Assembly (NCBI RefSeq): GCF_017921975.2
Contig: NZ_JAGEMO020000101.1
Location: 1 to 34,768 of the forward strand
DNA from: Hymenobacter terricola
GTDB taxonomy: Bacteria > Bacteroidota > Bacteroidia > Cytophagales > Hymenobacteraceae
DNA: 34,768 bases
Reading direction: 5' to 3'
The translations under genes were made by a program, and so were the position numbers. Shown one piece after another: positions 23,089 through 30,183 of the stretch (the stretch's first letter is position 1; the number at the start of each line of letters is the position of its first letter). The notes under the pieces are model-generated. The model made no database searches. It was not told where the DNA came from and saw nothing but the letters and a program-made list of their open reading frames with translations.

Positions 23089-24372
23089 ATGTCACAGCCC
23101 CTCCTTGCGCATCCGTTTCGGGCGCTCAGCCTGTCGTTTGAGCGCGCCCCGCTGGCCATCCGCGAGCAGCTGGCCCTTGATGAGGTGGCCTGCCTCCAGC
23201 TGTTGCGCACCCTGCGCCACGAACTGGGCCTGAGCGACTTGCTCGTACTGAGCACCTGCCAGCGCACGGAGGTGTACTACGCGGCCGGGCCCGACCGCAG
23301 CCCCGAGATTATGCTGGCCCTGGGCCAGCTAAAAAACTGCCCCATTGGCTCCGCGTGGCGGCCCTACTTCGAAGTAATATCTGATGCGTCGGCGGCGGCC
23401 CGGCACCTGTTTGCGGTGGCGCTGGGGCTGGAGGCGCGGGTGCTGGGCGACTGGCAGATTATCGGCCAGGTGAAGCAGGCCTACCGCTGGGCGGTGCAGG
23501 CCGAGGCGGCCGGCCCGTTCCTGCACCGCTTGCTGCACGCCGTGTTTGCCGCCCACAAGCGCGTGCAGCAGGAAACCAGCTTCCGCAGCGGCACGGCCTC
23601 GGCCAGCGGCGCGGCCGTGGAGCTGGTGGCCGAGCTGACCGCGCACCTGGCCTGCCCACGCGTGCTGGTGGTGGGCGTGGGCAGCATCGGGGCCGACGTG
23701 TGCCGGCACCTGGCCGCCCGCCACCCATTTGGCCGCGTGGCCCTCTGCAACCGCACCCGCTCCAGGGCCGCCGCGCTGGCCGCCGGGTGTCGTCTGGGCC
23801 TCGTGGAATTCGAAGAGCTGACGGCAGCTCTGCAGGAAGCGGATGTGGTGATTTCGGCCATTACCTGCCCGCAGGCGTTTTTCACGCCCCAACTGGTGGC
23901 TGCAACGATGGGGCCGGGCCGCAAGCTGTTCGTGGATTTGAGCATGCCCCGCAGCGTGGCCCCCGCCGTGGCGCAGGTGCCGGGCGTGGCGCTCTACAAC
24001 ATCGACGCCATCCAAAGCAAGACCTCGGCCGCCCTGGAGCTACGCCGGGCGGCCGTGCCGCAGGTGCAAGGCATCATCGCCGACTGCCTGGCCGAGCTGC
24101 AGGCCTGGAGCCGGGCCCGGCGGGTGTCGCCGCTGATTCATCAGCTCAAAAACCACCTGGAGCACCTGCGCCAGCAAGAGCTGGGCCGCTACGGCAAGCG
24201 CCTCAGCCCCGCCGAAACCACGCTGCTCGACGCCACCACCCGCTCGCTGATGCAAAAGGTGCTGAAGCAGCAAGTGCTGCACCTGAAGCGGGCCTGCCAG
24301 CGCGATAACGCCGGGCCACTGATGGCGCAGCTGAGCGCGCTTTTTGCCGTCGAAAGCCAACCGACTGCCTGA
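23089..24372 (+). CDS. hemA: Glutamyl-tRNA reductase
   Basis: The 427-residue enzyme reduces glutamyl-tRNA to glutamate-1-semialdehyde with NADPH, the first step of heme synthesis. The catalytic C57 sits in LSTCQRTEVYY, where the usual Asn of STCNRTE is Gln. The substrate domain has LEARVLGDWQIIGQVKQAY, the GD variant usual in Bacteroidota. A Rossmann motif (VLVVGVGSIGADVCRHLAARH) and a helical C-terminal dimerisation domain (after about 310) complete it. It lies 64 bases after the peroxidase gene and 30 before the AhpD-like gene, probably in the same operon. In an isolated stress cluster it could be a second, stress-induced GluTR; whether another hemA exists elsewhere is unknown. Confidence 0.93.
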   Translation: MSQPLLAHPFRALSLSFERAPLAIREQLALDEVACLQLLRTLRHELGLSDLLVLSTCQRTEVYYAAGPDRSPEIMLALGQLKNCPIGSAWRPYFEVISDASAAARHLFAVALGLEARVLGDWQIIGQVKQAYRWAVQAEAAGPFLHRLLHAVFAAHKRVQQETSFRSGTASASGAAVELVAELTAHLACPRVLVVGVGSIGADVCRHLAARHPFGRVALCNRTRSRAAALAAGCRLGLVEFEELTAALQEADVVISAITCPQAFFTPQLVAATMGPGRKLFVDLSMPRSVAPAVAQVPGVALYNIDAIQSKTSAALELRRAAVPQVQGIIADCLAELQAWSRARRVSPLIHQLKNHLEHLRQQELGRYGKRLSPAETTLLDATTRSLMQKVLKQQVLHLKRACQRDNAGPLMAQLSALFAVESQPTA

Positions 24373-24402
24373 TTTTATTCACCCACTTTCTTCCCCTTTT
24401 TT

Positions 24403-24885
24403 ATGGAAAATCCCCTTTCACCTCCCGCTGCCACTGCGCGCGTGGTGCCGCAGCCGCGCTTCGACCTGACCAGCGTGGAACCCAGAGCCTACGTCGGCCT
24501 GATGGCCATGCACAAGCAGCTGAGCCAGTCGGGCCTGTCGCTCACGCACTGGGACCTGATAAACGTGCGCACTTCCCAGCTCAACGGCTGCGCTTTCTGC
24601 CTGATGATGCACACGCAGGAAGCCCTGGACCATGGCGAAACCGAGCAGCGCCTGCACGCCCTGCCCGCCTGGCCCGAAACGCCCTATTTCACGGCCGAGG
24701 AGCGCGCCATCCTGGCGTTCACCGAGGAGGTCACGCTCATCACCAAGCACCACGTAGCGGATGCCGTGTACGAAGAGGCCGTGGCGCTGCTCGGTGAAAC
24801 CTACCTGGCCCAGGTGCTGCTGGCCGTGGTGGCCATGAACGCCTGGAACCGCCTGGGCATCGCCCTGCGCAAGATGCCGGCGTAA
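24403..24885 (+). CDS. Carboxymuconolactone decarboxylase-family (AhpD-like) protein
   Basis: The 160-residue product has the AhpD-like core with the redox motif NGCAFCLMMH (C63, C66, H70) on the conserved helix, preceded by LINVRTSQL. Family members with this CxxC...H triad act as alkylhydroperoxidases or thiol-disulfide partners. The position after a peroxidase and hemA supports a role in peroxide stress. It is cytoplasmic, with no signal peptide. It follows hemA after 30 bases. Confidence 0.92.
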   Translation: MENPLSPPAATARVVPQPRFDLTSVEPRAYVGLMAMHKQLSQSGLSLTHWDLINVRTSQLNGCAFCLMMHTQEALDHGETEQRLHALPAWPETPYFTAEERAILAFTEEVTLITKHHVADAVYEEAVALLGETYLAQVLLAVVAMNAWNRLGIALRKMPA

Positions 24886-24923
24886 GCCGGCCTGTTATTA
24901 CTCACCTTTTTCTGAAAAAAATT

Positions 24924-25163
24924 ATGGACCCGATAACCCTGGTACCCAACAACTCCCTACTGACCGCCACGCCCGAAGAGGGCCGCCAGCTGGCGGTAAC
25001 AATGAGCCGGCTCGTCGTGAAAGCCACCCAGCCCGATGCGCAAAAGCGCGAACAGATGCGGGAGGTGTACGCCAACGACGCCATGATGCTGCTGGCCGTG
25101 ACCCACACGGTAGCCCTTGAGTTTGCCACCATCGCGGCGGCGAATAATTACTGGAAGAAATAA
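24924..25163 (+). CDS. Small unrecognised protein
   Basis: This 79-residue protein starts MDPITLVPNNSLLTATPEEG and ends AANNYWKK. It appears soluble and mostly helical, with no signal peptide, cysteine or known motif. An A-rich stretch precedes the ATG, 38 bases after the AhpD-like gene, so it is probably co-transcribed with the peroxide-stress genes. Codon use matches the neighbours. I do not recognise the family. Confidence 0.65.
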   Translation: MDPITLVPNNSLLTATPEEGRQLAVTMSRLVVKATQPDAQKREQMREVYANDAMMLLAVTHTVALEFATIAAANNYWKK

Positions 25164-25279
25164 AGGGGCGAGCACGACTTGCGGCCGGAGCTACAGCCCC
25201 AACCCGGGATTATCCTTTGATGAGGCCTCCTGAAACGGGCCATTGGGATGTTTTTATGGAACCTTAACCTGACTTAGTG

Positions 25280-26284
25280 ATGGAAAATCTTGCCATGGAC
25301 ATGCTGAATGCAGCCCCCATCCTGCTGGACCTGCAGGCGAAAATCCAGGCCTTTGATGTGTCAAAAAGCGTATACATGAGCCGGTTATGCGGCGATGACC
25401 TGGCCAACCCATTCGCCGCGAATCATCGGTTCACCCCGCTCGGCATTGAGGAGGAAGAATTGCCCGGGATACTGCGGCTGCTGGGGGTGCGCAGCCTCAC
25501 GCTAAGCGCCCGGCACGACCTGACCGCGCTGGCTAACCTTACCATTCCGGACAACGGCGCGAGCGAACAATACCAATGGAGCTACCTCCGGAACGAGGCC
25601 GTAATCACCGAATTGCGGGCCCTGCTGCAAAACTGCCGCACCCTGGCCTTTGATGACTGGTCGAACCTGACCGCGGCTTCGGCCCTCTGGGATGGGCTGC
25701 TGCAGGACGTCATCAAACCGCTGGGGAAGACGGACCTGGAATTCATCTTCTTCCTCGGGAACCCCCAGAAAAAGCTTTCCTTTGAAGTCGACGAGGCGCT
25801 GGACATTATCAGCGACTTCGCCCGGCACGGCCAGGTCACGTTTGCCCTGGACGAAGGCGAGGCCGTCGCCCTCTGGATGGTGCTCAACGGCGTGCCCCTG
25901 GATACGCCGGTAACGCAGCAAAGCCATCCCAATCTGAAAAAAAAGTATTACTCCATTTTCAGAATACTGCGCATCACGCGCCTGCTGATTTACTCGGCCG
26001 ACGATGCCATCCTGTTCACGAATGAGCAGCAGTTTGTGCTGGCCCGCCGAAGGGTGGACAACCGCGTTGAAATGGCTGCTGATGCCCGCCAGCATTTCAT
26101 TGCCGGCTTTAGCCTGGGCGTTCTGCTCCGGCTCGACATTGCGCACTGCCTTGCGCTGGGCCTTATCGTTTTTGGCAGCTACGGCGAGCTCAACGCCAGC
26201 CCGGAGCGCAAGGACCTGCTGGCCTACATCGACCGGTGGCAGGAGGACCTGCAAAAGCCGGCAGCCACGCACTTATACCAATAA
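25280..26284 (+). CDS. Unrecognised 334-residue protein
   Basis: The frame opens with GTG at 25277 immediately followed by ATG at 25280, which is the more likely start. The protein is probably soluble and cytoplasmic, without a signal peptide or cofactor motif. It contains regular helical stretches (residues 5-30 and 190-235) and a hydrophobic segment FIAGFSLGVLLRLDIAHCLALGLIVFG near residues 274-300 that could be buried or a membrane helix. A basic patch NLKKKYYSIFRILRITRLL lies at about 215-235. I could not assign a family. It ends the plus-strand stress series; the hairpin at 26412-26443 follows. Confidence 0.7.
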   Translation: MENLAMDMLNAAPILLDLQAKIQAFDVSKSVYMSRLCGDDLANPFAANHRFTPLGIEEEELPGILRLLGVRSLTLSARHDLTALANLTIPDNGASEQYQWSYLRNEAVITELRALLQNCRTLAFDDWSNLTAASALWDGLLQDVIKPLGKTDLEFIFFLGNPQKKLSFEVDEALDIISDFARHGQVTFALDEGEAVALWMVLNGVPLDTPVTQQSHPNLKKKYYSIFRILRITRLLIYSADDAILFTNEQQFVLARRRVDNRVEMAADARQHFIAGFSLGVLLRLDIAHCLALGLIVFGSYGELNASPERKDLLAYIDRWQEDLQKPAATHLYQ

Positions 26285-26411
26285 GTAGCCCCGAAAGCCA
26301 TCAGGCCTGTTTTTTTGAACCGCCTTGGCCTTTAAGTGCAAAGCGAAGCCCGGCCAACCTAACAGGGTCGCCGCATCCGCCGCTCGGCGAACTGTCTTTG
26401 TTCCTGCCGCC

Positions 26412-26443
26412 GCGTATCCCGGTCACGCCCGACCGGGATACGC
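26412..26443 (+). terminator. Perfect 13-bp hairpin, probable terminator
   Basis: Arms GCGTATCCCGGTC (26412-26424) and the exact complement (26431-26443) enclose a 6-base loop, followed by TGGCCTTTTCC. It lies about 130 bases after the last gene of the stress series and before the sdhC pseudogene. The T-run is short, but stem strength makes an end-of-operon role plausible. Confidence 0.6.
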
Positions 26444-26480
26444 TGGCCTTTTCCTGCTGATGCCCTCTTCATTATTTCTC

Positions 26481-26802
26481 ATGAATTGGTTCACTAAAAC
26501 CTTCTCCAGCAGCATTGGGCGCAAGATTACGGGCTTACGCGCCTGTTTTTCGGCTCGTTCACGTTTCCACCAACCTGCTGATGCTGATTCACGATGGGGC
26601 GACACGTTCAATATCAGGGCCGAATTTATGGCGACCAATCCGCTCATCCGGGCCAGGGAAGTGGTGCTGATGCTGGCGCTGCTCTGGCGCACCTACCAGG
26701 CCTGAGCCTGGCCCCCTCCGCAACCGGAAGGCGCGGGGGCCGGTGGCTTACGTGGTCAACCATTCGCTCAGGGTGAAACCGCCGGTAGTGCACCAGCCGT
26801 GA
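26481..26802 (+). pseudogene. Frameshifted remnant of succinate dehydrogenase cytochrome b subunit
   Basis: Pieces of one protein follow each other in different frames: MNWFTKTFSSSIGRK (26481 on), LTRLFFGSF, VHVSTNLLMLIHDG, TFNIRAEFMATNPLIRARE (about 26600-26670), then RNRKARGPVAYVVNHS (about 26719-26770). In that order they match the N-terminal two thirds of the Bacteroidota SdhC/FrdC cytochrome b, including the NP.[LI]R..E helix start and the NRKAR.V.Y loop. At least four frame changes and the absence of the C-terminal helices show it is dead. No sdhA or sdhB lies beside it, so it is a stray or moved fragment. Confidence 0.8.
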
Positions 26803-27368
26803 GCGGGTGAGCGCACCGCTCCTTTTCACTGAACTATCGGCAACGACCAGCCCCGGTGGCGGCCGGCCGGGGGCTGGTGCGGGGGAAGCGCTGGAAACGG
26901 GCCCGCGTAGGCAGCCGAATTCGGCGGCATTACATTGTGGGGCGCATGGATTTCCTTTATCAGGCCGGTACAATGCTCCGCGCAGGCAGCAGCTGAAGCC
27001 CAAGCCCGCAGACCGGAGAATGCCGGAATAAAAGCAGAGCGGCCGAAAAATGCTGGAAATGAATAACTGGCGCAGGAATTCGGATATACCGCCCCGGCCC
27101 TGCTCCAAGTGAAAGCGCGGCCATAGCCAAGGGGCCAGCCAACGGGTTCAATCGTCCAAGCAAAAGCGCGGATTATCCATTTCAACCCGACGCGCCAGTC
27201 AGCACTTTTGCAGGGCCGAACCGCTGAGATTGATTGTGGGGCCCCGTTCCGCTCACGGCCAGCTGGCCAACCAAACGGCCCTCCGCGGCCAGGCACAAAA
27301 AAAGGCCCGACCCAACCCGCACGCTACTTTTTCATCCCCTGCTTAAACGCCCATTAGCCCCCTTAGCC
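26803..27368. other. 566-bp stretch without a recognised gene
   Basis: No intact gene was recognised. On the minus strand an open frame covers 26826-27296, and another frame reads RYIRIPAPVIHFQHFSAALLLF (about 27060-27125), which is protein-like. Both may be decayed coding sequence, but no family could be named. The last bases (27300-27368) lead into the hydrolase gene. Confidence 0.35.
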
Positions 27369-28274
27369 ATGAAATACAAGAAAGTAAAAGTCGAAGAACT
27401 CGACATTTTTTATCGCGAAGCCGGTGACCCGACCAAGCCCGTCATTCTGCTGCTGCATGGCTTCCCGACCTCGTCTTCCATGTTTCGGAACCTGATGCGG
27501 GATTTAGCCGACCGGTACTACCTGCTGGCCCCGGACTATCCCGGCTACGGGCACAGCAGCGCGCCGAGTACCACGGAATTCGAGTACACCTTCGACCACC
27601 TGGCCCACATCATCGACTGCTTCCTGCGGGTGCTGCACATCAACCGGTTCAGTATGTACGTGATGGACTACGGCGCTCCAGTCGGATTTCGCCTCGCGGC
27701 CCAACGCCCGGAGCGGATTCAGGCCCTGCTGATTCAAAACGGCAATGCCTACGACGAGGGCCTGGAGGATTTTTGGATTCCCTTCAAAGGCTACTGGGAA
27801 AACCAACAGGACCAGAAATCCATCGATGGCCTGCGCTTCCTGCTCACGAAGGACGCCACGTATTGGCAGTACACCAACGGCGTGCGGAATGTGGAAAACA
27901 TCGACCCCGACGCGTACACCGTGGACCAGGCCCTGCTGGACCGGCCCGGCAACGACGCCATTCAGATGCAGCTGTTCCTGTCCTACGGCTCCAATCCACC
28001 GCACTACCCCGAGTGGCAGGCCTATTTCCGGAAGTACCAGCCCCCCACGCTCATCACCTGGGGCAAAGGAGATTTCATTTTTCCGCCCTCGGGGGCCCAT
28101 CCCTACCTGCGCGACCTGCCCAACGCGGAGCTGCACCTGCTCGACACCGGCCACTTTGCCCTGGAGGACAACCACGAAGTCATTGCCGGACTCATCGACG
28201 CCTTTCTGACCAAGAATGTGCGCCAGGAAGGGCCGGCCGCCACGATGGCCGACCGGGAAGTACCCCACGGTTAG
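27369..28274 (+). CDS. Alpha/beta hydrolase, haloalkane dehalogenase/epoxide hydrolase-like
   Basis: The ATG at 27369 gives 301 residues. The open frame upstream to 27234 is not protein-like. Oxyanion HGFP (30-33) is followed by the nucleophile D100 in VMDYGAPVGF, D235 in WGKGDFIFP and H262 in DTGHFALE. An Asp rather than Ser nucleophile in an x-D-[YW]-G-x-P-[VI]-G setting is characteristic of dehalogenases and epoxide hydrolases. Whether it acts on halides, epoxides or something else cannot be told. It is the only intact gene between 26.3 and 30.1 kb, with pseudogenes on both sides. Confidence 0.88.
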   Translation: MKYKKVKVEELDIFYREAGDPTKPVILLLHGFPTSSSMFRNLMRDLADRYYLLAPDYPGYGHSSAPSTTEFEYTFDHLAHIIDCFLRVLHINRFSMYVMDYGAPVGFRLAAQRPERIQALLIQNGNAYDEGLEDFWIPFKGYWENQQDQKSIDGLRFLLTKDATYWQYTNGVRNVENIDPDAYTVDQALLDRPGNDAIQMQLFLSYGSNPPHYPEWQAYFRKYQPPTLITWGKGDFIFPPSGAHPYLRDLPNAELHLLDTGHFALEDNHEVIAGLIDAFLTKNVRQEGPAATMADREVPHG

Positions 28275-28292
28275 GGCCTCCCACCGCAACCC

Positions 28293-28698
28293 GTGACTGC
28301 CGCCGAAGCCGCCGTATTATTCGGCGCGGCCGTGGTGGGAGGCGGCCCGAACGCCGTGGCCGGGGGCGGGGGCTTTCTATCACTGCTGCCGCCGTTGGTG
28401 TTCACCCACGTCCCGCCGCTGCGGGCCAATGCCATGAGAGCCGTGGCCCGGTGCCCGGCTTTCTGACCAGTACGCTGGCCACCCATTGCCCACCCCGCCC
28501 AGCGGCGGTGGGCGGTGGGTGGGTTGTTGCTGACCAGTACCGTCGGCGCCGTTGGGGGCCCACGCTCATGCTGCACGCACCGCCCCGGGTTTTTTACATC
28601 TGGTGCCCTTCCTCATCCGGGCCACCACCCTGCTGTTTGCCGCCTGTGGGCGGCTGGTGGCCCGGCGGCGGGTCACCGATGCCCCCGGAAGCCAATAG
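28293..28698 (+). pseudogene. Frameshifted TauE/SafE-family permease remnant
   Basis: Starting at GTG 28293 the plus strand reads TAAEAAVLFGAAVVGGG and NAVAGGGGFLS, then LRANAM.AVA. Another frame gives PGFLTSTLA, a third gives GLLLTSTVGAVGG, and a last one gives LVPFLIRATTLLFAA with a stop at 28696. Together these are the first half of a TauE/SafE (DUF81) anion exporter, including its GGGGF..P motif in altered form. At least three frame changes and loss of the second half show it is not functional. Confidence 0.8.
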
Positions 28699-28735
28699 CG
28701 TAGTCGGCCGGGGTGTGCTTCTGATGGAAGTACGC

Positions 28736-29512
28736 TCAATCAACTGCTCCATTTGCTGTAGCACGGCTGGCCCCCGGCCCAGGGTGGCCAGCGCCGGCAG
28801 TTTCTCCACTTGTTTCAAGCGGAGCCGCGAGGCCCGGATGAGCAGTATTTTCAGGCAGGAAAGGCGGGGTGATGAAACCGGTGGAGGCCACAAACCAGCG
28901 GTCGCTGGTAGGCCGCGTGCGGGAACCGAACAGCTCGTCGCGCACGACGCGGTAGCCGTCGAGGGAAATGTGGGTGAACTGCGGTCCCCCGTTCACGTCG
29001 CCGAGCGCCCAGATGCGGGGCACGTTGGTTTGCAGGCGTTCATTGACCGGAATATACCCGCGGGTTGCCGCGCAGCCCCGGCAGGTCCGGGAGCCGCGGC
29101 TGGGTTCCCGTGTTGATGAAGATATGCTCGGCTGTCACCAGAACCTCCTCCCCCATCGCGCTGAGGCGCATCAGCACCTGATTGGGCGCCACGAAAACGG
29201 CCTGCCCTGTGCTGTGTACACGGTCACCTGCGAGCTGGCCGTCACGGCGGCCAGCTTGCGCTGGCGCGGGAAAGCCGTCAGCCGGTTTTTCTCCGCAATC
29301 GCCTCGGCGTAGGGCACTCCAGGCCCGCTGCTGTGCACCAGCAACTTGGCGGGGATGCAGGCGATGTTGATGCACGTACCGCCGTACATCCGGGCCGACT
29401 GCTCGGCCCGGGCGACTCGCCAGCTCTGAGTACCCGGTAATGCCGCTAAATTTTTACCGGCTTTGCCAAAGCCGATAACGAACGCCTGATAATGAATGGA
29501 GGTATTTTCCAT
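28736..29512 (-). pseudogene. Decayed RclA-like pyridine nucleotide-disulfide oxidoreductase
   Basis: The minus strand from ATG 29512 begins with IHYQAFVIGFGKAGKNLAAL and GGTCINIACIPAKLLVHS, the FAD-binding and redox CxxxxC region of the RclA/mercuric-reductase family. After a frame change it reads VLVTAEHIFINTGTQPRLPDLPGL..NPRVY. It then jumps directly to VNERLQTNVPRIWALGDVNG, SLDGYRVVRDELFG and FITPPF. The NAD-binding domain between these blocks (roughly 150 residues in relatives) is deleted. A last frame has KQVEKLPALATLGRG, possibly the next block. RclA in E. coli protects against reactive chlorine; this copy cannot be active. Confidence 0.8.
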
Positions 29513-30183
29513 AAAGCTGGGCCATTCTTATTCCTACTGCAGATTCCAACTGCGGTTAAACACGAGCGCCAGTATCAGGCAACTGGCCAAATCAGGGCGG
29601 GTTGGTAATTGGCCGGGAAGAGCCTAAAAGAGTGCCAAAATCAGGATTGCCGATGCCAGCGCCGGTAAAAGTTTCTTTCCGGTTAAATGATGAGCTTTCC
29701 TGCCATTACCTGGTTTTCTGCCCGCTCAATAAAACCACCAGTATAGTCCATTTCGATGGAGCATCCATCCTTAGTCCACCAATAGGTTGGAACTACCGGA
29801 CATGCAGCATGCTATAGAAAAAAGGCAGCTTGAGCAGCAAATAATAATATTAATCCTTGTAAATGTTTTCCAATGGATTATCTTCATAATAGTTAGCCAT
29901 TGACTAAGTAAGCGATGCATGACAGCGCCTAAAACTTCTCCTCGAAGTAAATGGCTTTCAGGCCCCTGATGGGTATACGGGGTGACAGGCCCTACTCAAG
30001 AGGTTATCTTTTGCCAGTATGCAACAGCTTAGACCCGTTTTTCTGCTGATGCTGTCCTTAGGGGGCCTGTTGCCTGGCGTACAGGCATTTAGGCGGCAGG
30101 AGGCTAATAGCCTGCTGACGGGGCTTCGACTCTTTGTGAACGACACCAACAGGGCTACAGTCGCAAGCGGGTTTCACTCGGTT
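29513..30183. other. Long intergenic region before the second sensor kinase
   Basis: No gene was recognised. The stretch 29815-29930 is clearly AT-richer than the rest of the window (for example around AATAATAATATTAATCC) and could hold the kinase promoter. The plus-strand frame open from ATG 30019 runs into the kinase, but its first 55 residues have no counterpart in the paralogue at 16477. A 71-codon plus frame from 29602 has no recognisable content. Confidence 0.4.

Noticed and set aside
29602..29817. 71-codon plus-strand open frame
   Set aside because: It has no recognisable domain, no ribosome site and no neighbour support in a region full of decayed genes.
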